From Anoxybacillus sp050480245 (GTDB taxonomy: Bacteria; Bacillota; Bacilli; Bacillales; Anoxybacillaceae): 36,058 bases of DNA. Positions 15,438 to 23,515 of the stretch are shown one piece after another (positions within the stretch are counted from its first letter, which is position 1; the number at the start of each line of letters is the position of its first letter). Below the pieces are notes generated by a model, which did not search any database, was not told the origin of the DNA, and worked only from the letters and a program-made list of their open reading frames with translations. Made by a program: the position numbers and the translations under genes. Location of the stretch: the NCBI GenBank assembly GCA_050480245.1, contig JBCNEQ010000018.1, one strand, 5' to 3'.

Positions 15438-16649
15438 TTACAAACTATATTCCATATGCCGTTTCGTCACCTTCATTAAACGGCCAACATATAAGAAAAC
15501 AGGAAAACCGATGGAAGTACATAAAGCTAATAAGCTAAAAATAAGCAAATGGTTGCCATAACCAAGATGTTCAAGCATCAATCCTCCAATCCAAGGACCA
15601 ACGGCGTTGCCTATGGCCGTAAAACCAATAGAACCGAAATATAATCCTTTCATATGTTGAGGTGCAATTTGGTCAATAAATATGTCGATCATCGAAAACA
15701 TCATCACTTCTCCGACTGTTAATATAAACATAGACGCAAATAACATCGGAACAGCAGTGAATAAACCAAATCCAAAAAGACCTAATGCTACCGCACCAAT
15801 CCCGAACATAATCGACGTCAATGCAGAATAACGCTTACCAATTCTTGAAATAGGATACTGTATAACGAGTACAGTAATGGCATTAAAGACGATTAAATAA
15901 GAAAAAAGCTGTACACCATCTTTATATCGCGACAAATATTGCGGAATGGTTGAATTAAATTGTGAATACCCTGTTACACCGAGAATCATTCCGATCACAG
16001 CGAATAAAAAAACACGATCATTCCCTAATACGTTGACAGCGTTTCGAAGCGTTACATGTTCAGATGCGTCGCCATGCTTTTCAATTGTATATTTTGAAAA
16101 AAGTGCTACAAGTAAAATGAAATAAAGAAAATAAACAAAAGAAGTGATAAAAAAAGCGGCTGTCGATGACGAACTACCGATCTTCAAGCCGACTAATGGA
16201 CCGACTGCTGCCCCTACATTAATCGCAGCGTATCGCAAGTTAAACACAAGCAATTTATTTTCTTGTTTTGTCACTTGCGACAACAACGCTCGCGATGAAG
16301 GTTCAAAAAACGAACGACATAAGCCGTTTAACGCATTTAATAGAAAAAACGTCCAAACGCTCTCCGCCGTCGCAAAACCAATAAACACGAACGTCCACAT
16401 CAAAAGAGAAATTTTCATCACTTTCTCTCGCCCGTATCGATCGGAAACATACCCGCCAAAAAAACCACCAAACAGTCCTACAATCGAACTAATCCCAATA
16501 ATTGCCCCTGCAAATGAAGCGCTAACTCCTTTTACGCTCGTTAAATAAATGGCTAAAAACGGAATGGTCATAAACATCGCCATTCTTGCAAATAATGTTC
16601 CGATAATAATTGTTATACTGATAGGATGTAGTTTTTTTATATTATCCAT
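15438..16649 (-). CDS. MFS transporter, probable drug or metabolite efflux protein
   Basis: A 403-residue protein with about 12 membrane helices. It has the MFS motif A between helices 2 and 3 (GGYVSDRYGREKVM) and a YAAINVGAAVGPLVG helix that resembles motif C of antiporters. The overall pattern fits the DHA-type drug:H+ antiporters, with no soluble domains. GAAGGGGAATT precedes the ATG. The substrate is unknown and no regulator is adjacent. It is intact, unlike both of its neighbours. Confidence 0.85.
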   Translation of the reverse strand: MDNIKKLHPISITIIIGTLFARMAMFMTIPFLAIYLTSVKGVSASFAGAIIGISSIVGLFGGFFGGYVSDRYGREKVMKISLLMWTFVFIGFATAESVWTFFLLNALNGLCRSFFEPSSRALLSQVTKQENKLLVFNLRYAAINVGAAVGPLVGLKIGSSSSTAAFFITSFVYFLYFILLVALFSKYTIEKHGDASEHVTLRNAVNVLGNDRVFLFAVIGMILGVTGYSQFNSTIPQYLSRYKDGVQLFSYLIVFNAITVLVIQYPISRIGKRYSALTSIMFGIGAVALGLFGFGLFTAVPMLFASMFILTVGEVMMFSMIDIFIDQIAPQHMKGLYFGSIGFTAIGNAVGPWIGGLMLEHLGYGNHLLIFSLLALCTSIGFPVFLYVGRLMKVTKRHMEYSL

Positions 16650-16741
16650 AATTCCCCTTCTATCTTAAAAATGAACTTTGTTTAAGATTATATTATACTT
16701 TAGAACAAATTAACAATATTTTAACAAAATTGTAGATACAT

Positions 16742-16948
16742 ATGATAGAAGATGGTATGATTCGTCTAGTTCATGTGGAAGATGCAGAAACGGTTCATCA
16801 AATCATGCTTTCTGCCCTTGAAGAATATAGGCATAGCGATTTCGCGCTCTATTTGAAACGGCAGATTGTATAGAAAAAGCGTTACAAATTAGTCAGGAAA
16901 AATCGTTGCTCTAATTTGAAAACAATGTTGCCGTTAGTACAATAAGAT
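16742..16948 (+). pseudogene. GNAT acetyltransferase fragment
   Basis: The ATG at 16742 opens MIRLVHVEDAETVHQIM-like sequence (preceded by MIEDG), the usual N-terminus of GNAT N-acetyltransferases. After about 40 residues the frame shifts: FETADCIEKALQISQEKSLL follows in another frame, then a TAA, then FENNVAVSTIR. The acetyl-CoA-binding half is missing; the sequence runs straight into the TnpB remnant. Confidence 0.65.
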
Positions 16949-16949
16949 T

Positions 16950-17274
16950 GACAGTCCAGTTTTTCCGCCTTTCTACTTGATCTCGTCCGTTTCTTTCGTT
17001 TTTTAAACTGCGGACATTTTACTTATCCTTCAAAAAAGTTTTGATAGGCGGTTGTCGCGTTTTTAATCCCTTGTTTTGTGATGTTGTTCGAGTATTGATT
17101 AAGCCATGTGTACTCGTTTGTTTCAACTTCGTTAGTCTTTTTCTTATTTCCCCATCATTTAAAAATTTGCCACCTTTTTTAAGTCCCCCGATTGTTGTGC
17201 TAAAGTAAGGTTATATACAGCTTCTTTTTTTGCTTATTGTTGGAAAGAAACATGACCTTATATGTTCGAATCAT
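16950..17274 (-). pseudogene. TnpB (IS200/IS605 OrfB) N-terminal remnant
   Basis: From ATG 17274 the minus strand encodes MIRTYKVMFLSNNKQKKKL, the usual TnpB start. Shifted frames then give GGKFLNDGEIRKRLTKLKQ, NEYTWLNQYSNNITKQGIK and ATTAYQNFFEG, all typical of the TnpB N-terminal helical region. Several frameshifts and stops are present, and the RuvC and zinc-finger parts are gone. It is dead as an RNA-guided nuclease. Confidence 0.75.
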
Positions 17275-17340
17275 CTTCAATCACCTCTACACACCATCAT
17301 ACCGCAAAAAATTATAAATTTTATATAGAGGTTTAAATAA

Positions 17341-17393
17341 AAAAGGAACTTCCGGTACAGAGAAATATATATTCCTCTGCATCCGAATGTCCC
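17341..17393 (-). terminator. Terminator of the lactate permease gene
   Basis: On the minus strand an imperfect stem with CAGAG/CTCTG at its top and CGG/CCG and GGA-type pairs below, loop AT-rich, ends in a TTTTTT run. Confidence 0.6.
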
Positions 17394-17402
17394 TTCCATT
17401 CA

Positions 17403-19067
17403 TTAAGGAACCATCCATGAAAGTACATTTGACTGTAAGAACGTTAAAATGCCAATTAAAATGATTAAGAAAATACTATGCTTCACAGTAAAGCGGAATA
17501 GATCGGATTCTTTGCCAGCTAATCCTACTGCAGCACAGGCAACTGCAATTGATTGTGGAGAAATCATTTTTCCGACAACCCCACCAGATGAGTTCGCTGC
17601 TACCGCAAGTACTGGATCCATGCCGAGCGATGTCGCTGTTACTTTTTGCAAGTTTCCAAACAACAAGTTTGATGATGTATCTGAGCCGGTAATAAATACA
17701 CCAAGCCAACCTAAAAACGGCGAGAAGAAAGCAAAGAGAGGGCCTGTTTTCGCCAATGCCATCCCGAGCGTTGTGCTCATGCCAGAGGCGTTCGTCACAT
17801 AGGCAAAGCCGACAACCGAAGCAATAGTGACAATCGGAAATTTTAACTCATTAAGTGTTTCACCAAACGTCGCAAACCATTCACGCCAAGAAATACGAAC
17901 GATAAATTTCGTAACAATCGCTGCAAATAAAATTGCTGTTCCTGCTGCTCCAAGCAACTCTAGTTTATAAACAGCTAAAATCGGTTGGCCGCTCGCGTTC
18001 ACAATTTTATTGCTTAATCCAGGCACTTCCGGCATAAATGTTAACGAAGAACCTAATGTATTAAGCGCTTTCAATAAAGCGTTCGTTCCTTCGTAATGTC
18101 CTGTTAGCGCCGCTTTTACTTGTGGGATTCCCCAGATGGAGATAAACGCTGTTAATACTAAAAATGGAGACCACGCCTTAAATACTTCACCACTTGTATG
18201 TTTTGTTGATGTGGCGAATGTAGCACGCGTTTCACTCTCAAAACGATACACGCTTTTTGGTTTCCAAACTTTTAAAAACACAGCTAAGGCAACTAGTGAA
18301 ACAAGTGCCGACAAAATATCTGGTAATTCTGGCCCTAAAAAGTTTGAGCTTGCATATTGGGTAAGCGCAAATGAGATACCAGATACTAAAATAGCTGGCA
18401 ATACTTCGACTGCCCTTTTCCATCCAGCCATAATTAATACGAGATAAAACGGAATAAATAACGACAAAAATGGCAACTGGCGACCGACCATCTTCGAGAT
18501 ATCCATCGCTGGAATGCCCGTCGGACCAGCAACAGCAGTAATCGGAATTCCAATGGCTCCAAACGCAACTGGCGCTGTATTAGCAATTAAACAAATACCA
18601 GCTGCATATAAGGGATTAAACCCTAATCCGACAAGCAATGCCGCAGAAATCGCGACCGGTGCCCCAAATCCAGCAGCTCCTTCCAAAAATGCCCCAAACG
18701 AAAAAGCAATTAACAACGCTTGCAATCGACGATCTTCCGTAATCGACAAGACCGAGTCGCGAATCGTATCAAACTGTCCTGTTTTCACAGTCAGTTTATA
18801 TAAAAAGACAGATGTAATAATAATCCAACCGATTGGCAATAACCCGTATACTGCTCCTTGCGTTGCCGACATCACTGCCATACTAACCGGCATTTTGTAA
18901 GCGATTACAGCAATGACCAAAGCAACGGCTAGCGTCGTCACTCCCGCTATATGTCCTTTCATTCGCTTCACTGCCAACGCCCAAAAGAAATATAAAATCG
19001 GAATGAGCGCAACAACCGCTGACAGTGCCAATTGATCAGCAACCGGCGTAAAATCTTGCTTCCACAT
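17403..19067 (-). CDS. lutP: L-lactate permease (LctP family)
   Basis: Proton-coupled uptake of L-lactate (and glycolate in relatives). The 554-residue protein is almost entirely hydrophobic, with 12 or more helices. Family landmarks are FGAFLEGAAGFGAPVAISA, APVAFGAIGIPITAV and, near the C-terminus, GVFITGSDTSSNLLFGNLQ with ANSSGGVVGKMISPQSIAVA. The ATG at 19067 has AGGGGAGG seven bases upstream; the frame is open further but without such a site. No lutABC oxidation genes are adjacent. A TATAAT promoter and a LutR-like palindrome lie upstream, so lactate-dependent derepression is likely. The name lutP follows B. subtilis usage; lctP or lldP would also fit. Confidence 0.93.
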   Translation of the reverse strand: MWKQDFTPVADQLALSAVVALIPILYFFWALAVKRMKGHIAGVTTLAVALVIAVIAYKMPVSMAVMSATQGAVYGLLPIGWIIITSVFLYKLTVKTGQFDTIRDSVLSITEDRRLQALLIAFSFGAFLEGAAGFGAPVAISAALLVGLGFNPLYAAGICLIANTAPVAFGAIGIPITAVAGPTGIPAMDISKMVGRQLPFLSLFIPFYLVLIMAGWKRAVEVLPAILVSGISFALTQYASSNFLGPELPDILSALVSLVALAVFLKVWKPKSVYRFESETRATFATSTKHTSGEVFKAWSPFLVLTAFISIWGIPQVKAALTGHYEGTNALLKALNTLGSSLTFMPEVPGLSNKIVNASGQPILAVYKLELLGAAGTAILFAAIVTKFIVRISWREWFATFGETLNELKFPIVTIASVVGFAYVTNASGMSTTLGMALAKTGPLFAFFSPFLGWLGVFITGSDTSSNLLFGNLQKVTATSLGMDPVLAVAANSSGGVVGKMISPQSIAVACAAVGLAGKESDLFRFTVKHSIFLIILIGILTFLQSNVLSWMVP

Positions 19068-19121
19068 AAAAACCTCCCCTTTCTGTTTGCACCGATTTCC
19101 CCTATGATAAGACTGATTGCT

Positions 19122-19138
19122 TGGTCGTCTGATGACCA
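19122..19138. promoter_or_regulatory. LutR/FadR-type GntR operator of the lactate permease
   Basis: TGGTCGTC-T-GATGACCA is a 17-bp palindrome with one mismatch. Its core, TCGTC-T-GATGA, differs at one base from TCATC-N-GATGA, the site reported for LutR, the GntR-family repressor of lactate use in B. subtilis. It sits about 14-30 bases downstream of the expected start of transcription, where a bound repressor would block elongation. The regulator gene is not in the window. Confidence 0.6.
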
Positions 19139-19158
19139 TATGACTGCTGTTGATTCAA

Positions 19159-19187
19159 ATTATAGAAGCAACGCCTAAAAAAAACAA
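19159..19187 (-). promoter_or_regulatory. Probable promoter of the lactate permease
   Basis: On the minus strand TTGTTT (19182-19187) and TATAAT (19159-19164) are separated by 17 bases. The -10 is consensus and the -35 weak, just upstream of the LutR-like operator. Confidence 0.5.
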
Positions 19188-19217
19188 GACAAAAAAGAAA
19201 TTTTTTCGAAATTTCTT

Positions 19218-19247
19218 TTAGCGAACAGTGCCAGGCACTATTCGCAT
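19218..19247. repeat. 30-bp palindromic repeat, copy 1
   Basis: Contains GCGAA-C-AGTGCC-A-GGCACT-A-TTCGC, an almost perfect hairpin. It is identical over all 30 bases to copy 2 and in the same orientation. It resembles REP-type palindromes that are dispersed in thermophilic bacilli genomes; that class assignment is an inference. Confidence 0.9.
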
Positions 19248-19331
19248 GCATACCGTAGCCAAACAAGCTGGTCCGCAGTCTTTTATGTCATGTTGTTTGA
19301 TGCAGTAGTATTTGTTGAAAAAGAAAAGCAT
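19218..19331 (-). pseudogene. Start of a C39-peptidase bacteriocin/peptide ABC exporter, truncated by the repeat
   Basis: ATG 19331, with GAGGTG upstream, opens MLFFFNKYYCIKQHDIKDCG followed by PACLATV. This is the catalytic-Cys motif that starts C39 peptidase domains of bacteriocin cleavage/export ABC transporters (CIKQHDxxDCGxACLA). After about 28 residues the reading frame enters the palindromic repeat and stops inside it. The remaining 650 or so residues of a normal exporter are absent. It is divergent from the 96-residue gene. Confidence 0.7.
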
Positions 19332-19490
19332 AGTGACTACACCTCGAAATTTGAGCAACACCCAATTTATAAGATAAAAATGCTGAGTAGTTGTCAACAT
19401 GATAATTTTCGACTAAAATCTTAATTGACCGCCTTTTCTCTATTACATTTCCTTTAAATGTTTATCATTACCAATTAAGAGGTCATACCT

Positions 19491-19781
19491 ATGGAATCTA
19501 TTTTATATTTATTGCACTCTTTCCTTGAGTTACTTTCGTTTATCATAATAGATATATTTAAGGCTCGAAGAAACATAAAAAAGTTGCAAAAATTAACTTG
19601 GTTTTGTGCTCTACACTCTAGCCCACAATATAAAATTTATTTCCAAAAAATAGGGAAGTATAAGAAGTTAACAAGCTATTTATCTAATAGGGCTACAGTA
19701 AAAGCGCTTGAACATGATATTGAGGAAAGAAAAAGACTTATTGAATTACTTGACTCAATACATTACGGAAGGAGAAGCTGA
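19491..19781 (+). CDS. Unrecognised 96-residue protein
   Basis: ATG with AAGAGGT upstream. The N-terminal 25 residues form a hydrophobic helix (ILYLLHSFLELLSFIIIDIF). A strongly basic region (KARRNIKKLQKL), then Lys/Tyr-rich sequence (SPQYKIYFQKIGKYKKL) and a charged C-terminal helix (KALEHDIEERKRLIELL) follow. It could be a small membrane-anchored protein with a cytoplasmic basic tail. I do not recognise a family. The base composition is AT-rich, unlike the symporter downstream. Its position next to a C39 exporter stub, between two identical palindromes, allows a role in a lost peptide/bacteriocin locus (for example immunity), but nothing in the sequence proves this. Confidence 0.45.
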   Translation: MESILYLLHSFLELLSFIIIDIFKARRNIKKLQKLTWFCALHSSPQYKIYFQKIGKYKKLTSYLSNRATVKALEHDIEERKRLIELLDSIHYGRRS

Positions 19782-19908
19782 GTCAGACAACCCTAATCTT
19801 TTGTTAGATGATCGACTATTTTTTTGTTATAGTTATATTTTCTTTCGCCAAAATACCACATTATCTGTCCAAAGAGGATCCCAAAAACGCTAAAAACAGC
19901 TAAACTTA

Positions 19909-19938
19909 TTAGCGAACAGTGCCAGGCACTATTCGCAT
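19909..19938. repeat. 30-bp palindromic repeat, copy 2
   Basis: Same 30 bases and orientation as the copy at 19218-19247. The 661 bases between them hold the exporter stub and the 96-residue gene. It lies directly before the terminator of the downstream symporter gene. Confidence 0.9.
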
Positions 19939-19941
19939 CTC

Positions 19942-19974
19942 AAAAAAAGGGTGTCCCGCTGCATCCAGGACACC
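19942..19974 (-). terminator. Terminator of the AGCS symporter gene
   Basis: GGTGTCC / GGACACC stem with an 11-base loop. The minus strand continues into seven T. Confidence 0.85.
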
Positions 19975-19997
19975 ATCGACTCCAACCAATCAACCTG

Positions 19998-21467
19998 TTA
20001 CAATGCCTTCTCTTTCTTTTCTTCCCATCTCTTATATCCATTTTCCCAGAATTCCGCGTTCTTGATTCCGTATTTCGACGCGTTGAACTCCGGATCTTTC
20101 CCTTGCTTCAGCTGTTCTTCGTAATCTTTCAAGGCCATATAGGCCGGTTTAAACAACAACAAGATCGCAATCAAGTTGAGCCACACCATGATACCAAGCC
20201 CGATGTCGCCCATCGCCCACGCCGTCGTCGCCGTTTTGACCGTTCCATAGAACGTGGCCGCCAAAAAGACGAGCTTCAAGGCAAAGAAGGCCGTTCCCCT
20301 CTTTTCACTGCGCACCAAATAGGCGAGGTTCGTCTCGGCAATATAGTAATACGCGTATATCGTCGTAAACGCGAAGAAGAACAGAGCGATCGCAATAAAG
20401 GCCGACCCGAATCCCGGGAAGAGCGTGTCCACCGCCGCCTGCGTATACCCTGCGCCCGGTTCCACCCCTTTCAAATTCTCGACAATCGTCTCTCTCGTTT
20501 TTTCATTGATCACATTGTATTGACCTGTAAACAAAATCATCAGCGCCGTCGCCGTCACGATCAAGAACACGTCCAAATAGATCGAAAATGCCTGCACAAG
20601 CCCCTGCTTCGCCGGGTGGGACACTTCCGCCGCCGCTGCCGGGTGGGCGCCCGTCCCTTGCCCCGCTTCATTCGCATAAAGGCCGCGTTTGACCCCCCAC
20701 ATCACCGCCGAACCAAGAATGCCGCCAAACACTTGATCAGCGCCAAACGCGCTTTTGAAAATCAAACCAAACACATCCGGGACTTTTTCAATATTGGCCG
20801 CAATAATGGCAATCGCGACCAACAAATAGCTAACTGCCATAAACGGCACGACAATTTCCGCCGTTTTCGCGATCCGCTTCACTCCGCCAAAAATCGTAAA
20901 GCCAAGAACGGCAATCACGAAAATTCCCGTCACCAATTTCGGAATGCCAAACGCATTCGAAAAGCTGTCGGCAATCGAGTTTGCTTGAATTCCCGGCATC
21001 AGCACCGCCATTGAGAGAATGATCGCCGCGGCGATCACCACCGCAAACCATTTCCAGCCAAGGCCTTTTTCAATGTAGAACGCCGGACCGCCGCGGTATT
21101 GTCCGTCTTGTTCCTCTTTATAAATTTGCGCCAGCGTCGACTCGACATACGCGGTCGCCGCTCCGATAAAGGTGATGACCCACATCCAAAAGACAGCGCC
21201 CGGCCCTCCATAAGCAATCCCCGTCGCCGTCCCGGCCACGTTTCCGACGCCGATGCGGCCGGACAACGACATCGTCAACGCCTGGAAAGAAGACACCCCG
21301 GCCTCAGAGCTTTTCCCCATCGTCACAAGCCGGACCATCTCTTTCACATGGCGGATTTGCAGAAAACGGGTGCGAATGCTAAAATACAAACCGCAACAAA
21401 CAATGAATGCAATCAAAAAAGGACTCCATAGCCACCCGTTCACCGTTTCTACAAGCTTTTCAATCAA
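19998..21467 (-). CDS. alsT: Amino-acid carrier protein, AGCS (alanine or glycine:cation symporter) family
   Basis: Na+ or H+ coupled uptake of alanine, glycine or glutamine-like amino acids. The 489-residue protein has about 11 helices. AGCS landmarks are SLSGRIGVGNVAGTATGIAY near residues 68-87, GGPGAVFWMWVITFIGAAT, and later GVKRGLYANEAGQGTGAHPA. TTG start at 21467 with AGGAGGG upstream. The gene is clearly richer in G+C than its neighbours: the 60 bases at 20641-20700 hold 41 G/C, against 21 of 60 at 18001-18060 in the lactate permease. This points to transfer from a higher-G+C relative such as Geobacillus. The symbol follows the Bacillus AGCS protein; the actual substrate is unproven. 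Confidence 0.9.
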   Translation of the reverse strand: MIEKLVETVNGWLWSPFLIAFIVCCGLYFSIRTRFLQIRHVKEMVRLVTMGKSSEAGVSSFQALTMSLSGRIGVGNVAGTATGIAYGGPGAVFWMWVITFIGAATAYVESTLAQIYKEEQDGQYRGGPAFYIEKGLGWKWFAVVIAAAIILSMAVLMPGIQANSIADSFSNAFGIPKLVTGIFVIAVLGFTIFGGVKRIAKTAEIVVPFMAVSYLLVAIAIIAANIEKVPDVFGLIFKSAFGADQVFGGILGSAVMWGVKRGLYANEAGQGTGAHPAAAAEVSHPAKQGLVQAFSIYLDVFLIVTATALMILFTGQYNVINEKTRETIVENLKGVEPGAGYTQAAVDTLFPGFGSAFIAIALFFFAFTTIYAYYYIAETNLAYLVRSEKRGTAFFALKLVFLAATFYGTVKTATTAWAMGDIGLGIMVWLNLIAILLLFKPAYMALKDYEEQLKQGKDPEFNASKYGIKNAEFWENGYKRWEEKKEKAL

Positions 21468-21581
21468 CCCAATCCCTCCTATGCAAGCTGATTATTTTTG
21501 TTGTACAACACACAACTTGAATAATATTATAAATATTACACATTTCAGCTTCAATATTTTTTTCATATTTCATGATTAATC

Positions 21582-21629
21582 ACGCAGGAAACCCCTGCCT
21601 TCAAGCATGGGGAGGAATGCGTTTTTTTT
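21582..21629 (+). mobile_element. Orphan right end of an IS200/IS605-group element
   Basis: GGAAACCCCTGCCTTCAAGC followed by ATGGGGAGGAATGCG matches in pattern the conserved hairpin end after tnpB genes in this group (CCCC...CTTCAAGCxTxxGGGGAGGA). CCCC/GGGG and TGC/GCA pair, with outer CGCA/TGCG pairing, and a T-run follows. No tnpB lies upstream of it, so it is a solo end that may now also act as a terminator-like structure near the alsT 5' region. Confidence 0.6.
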
Positions 21630-21783
21630 GTTTATTTTTCGCTCACTAGCATTGCAGTAATTAAATCTGATGATTCAAAATACTAAGAATGTTCAATTTT
21701 TTATTGATTTCGAAACAAAAAAATCCTTTACAATGGAAGTACAGGTGGTTCCTGTCCAAATCCAATCGTAAAGGATAACTGTT

Positions 21784-22657
21784 ATGGACAAGAATACACT
21801 AATTTCATCATTTGGTAAATGGGTTTCACCCATAAATATTCAAAAACTTAGCGAACAAGTCAAAGAATTGAAACAGGAATATTACACAAAAAAGCTGACA
21901 ACAGAAGCCTATATTAAACTTTTATTGGTAGCCCAACTGCTCGAATTTAGGAGCTTAGAGGAAATGAGTGATGCACTTGTAGACGAAGATCTTCAAAAAG
22001 CACTCGGATTTGAATCGATAAGTGCCTCTCAGCTATCCCGAAAAAACAATCAGATCAACCCACTCATTCTTGTAAATTTGTTCTTGGATCTTGTTTGGAA
22101 AATTCAACGGTACCATTATAAAAACGGAAAGAATATGCCACTGAAAATCATTGATTCAAGTACACTCCCGTTGAATTTGACCAATTATAAATGGGCAAAA
22201 TTCCGTAAAACAAAAGCTGGTGTAAAGCTACACTTACGGCTCGTTTTCATGGATAAAGACACCGTCTATCCCGAAAAAGCAGTGATTACGACAGCAAAAG
22301 AACATGACCGAAATCAACTCGAAGTCCTAGTGGATGATCAAGAAGCCATGTATGTGTTTGACCGCGGTTATGTGGACTATGAACGTTTTGACCGGATGAC
22401 AGATGATGGCTATTTCTTCGTTTCAAGACTGAAGAAAAACGCAGTCATTCGTGAAGTCTATACATTTTCACTTCCTGATGGTTGTCACGTTCTATCCGAT
22501 AAAATGGTTTACATTGGTACCACACAAAATCGTACTGAAAATGTCTATCGTCTACTAGAAGTTATGGACACAAAAGGGAACTTACTTCGTTTAATTACCA
22601 ACCGATTTGATTTAAAACCAGAAGAGATAAGTGATATTTACTGATCTCGCTGGGCTA
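21784..22657 (+). pseudogene. IS4-family transposase, truncated
   Basis: The reading frame from MDKNTLISSFGKWVSP is typical of IS4Bsu1-like transposases of Bacilli. DDE residues are visible: Asp in IIDSSTLPLN near residue 122, and Asp in YVFDRGYVDYERFD near 194. The frame ends at TGA 22642 where EISDIYRSRWAI is expected; DIY-stop-SRWAI shows a single CGA to TGA change. A few codons later homology ends at about 22657, so the region with the last catalytic Glu is lost. Full-length relatives have roughly 370 residues, this has 286. It cannot transpose by itself. Confidence 0.85.
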
Positions 22658-22768
22658 TTCTTTTTTCCATTTGTACTCTGCTCCAATTTCCATAACACTG
22701 GAGGAACGATTTTCTTCTGACTGTTCTAATTGAACAATCGGAATGAGTTTCACTTCATTTGTTTTCAC
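22655..22768 (-). CDS. Small unrecognised open frame abutting the IS4 fragment
   Basis: 37 codons from GTG 22768 (with GGGGG seven bases upstream) to TAG 22655: VKTNEVKLIPIVQLEQ, then SEENRSSSVMEIGAEYKWKKE. It could be the remains of a host gene interrupted by the IS, or chance. The frame has coding-like composition but no recognised family. Confidence 0.2.
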   Translation of the reverse strand: MKTNEVKLIPIVQLEQSEENRSSSVMEIGAEYKWKKE

Positions 22769-22874
22769 AGTTATACCCCCAAAAAATTTTTCTTTCTTTT
22801 CTTAATAAAGAAACTTGTTAAAAATGATTTACAACCTTGACTGAAATTTTTTTTGATATACATTCGAAATAAAA

Positions 22875-23345
22875 GGTACCGTCAAGAATTTTGTGTAATG
22901 CAAGATGGGTATCTCTGAAATAGATTTGGAATGGATAGTGGACTCGTTTCCTCCACACATAAGACTGAATATTCAGTACCCTTTGTAGAAAAGGAGAATC
23001 CCCTTATCATATACATTTACATTATTTGGTTAATTGTAACGTTCTTCAAACATGCGTTGGAGGGCTTCCTGCGCTTCGACAAATCCTCACAACTTTCGTC
23101 CTACCCTTTCTCATTAAAGTCCTAGATGGTTAAATGTACGACTTTTTCTGCAGACTCTAAACTACTTAAACTGTTCATCGGCTTTAGACGTTTCCGAATC
23201 TCCTTGATCGTTCATTCGATAGTATTGGTTGTGTAAATCACATTTCGAATACAGCTTGAATCATCCATAAATGTAAGGAGGATACCCAACTCATTGACCC
23301 AAGATTGAACTTTTTTGGATATTTGCCGAACCATTTTGACTCAAT
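22875..23345 (-). pseudogene. IS256-family (Mutator-type) transposase 3' remnant
   Basis: Minus-strand frames give KWFGKYPKKVQSWVNELG, then IRNVIYTTNTIE-stop-TIKEIRKRLKPMNSL, then SSLESAEKVVHL. Frameshifted pieces equivalent to a RFAEAQEALQRMFEERYN ending close at TAA 23030. The YTTNxIE and FxExRK-type motifs identify IS256. GGTACCGTCAAGAATTTTGT at 22875-22894 may be its terminal inverted repeat. Multiple stops and loss of the N-terminal two thirds make it inactive. Confidence 0.75.
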
Positions 23346-23395
23346 ATAAGCTATCTAGACAATTTTTGTACTTGTTCCATATGTATAAAAAATAT

Positions 23396-23434
23396 AAGGC
23401 ATCTTCAAGACGTTTCCAGCCTCAAAGATGCCTT
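23396..23434 (-). terminator. Probable terminator of the hsdMSR operon
   Basis: AAGGCATCTT / AAGATGCCTT stem with a 19-base interior. On the minus strand it is followed by ATATTTTTTAT. It lies about 80 bases after the hsdR stop. Confidence 0.55.
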
Positions 23435-23515
23435 AACACCGAAGAAAAACAGAATATATTGAAACGTTAGCAACAACCCCAACGGCTAACTAGATTACCA
23501 CAAGGAACGCTTTTG

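Noticed and set aside
20103..21014. Plus-strand 303-codon frame inside the AGCS symporter gene
   Set aside because: A by-product of the high G+C of the symporter. The product is Arg/His-rich without any recognisable domain.
22931..23125. 64-codon plus-strand frame near the IS256 remnant
   Set aside because: It is antisense to the IS256 transposase remnant and has no good ribosome site.
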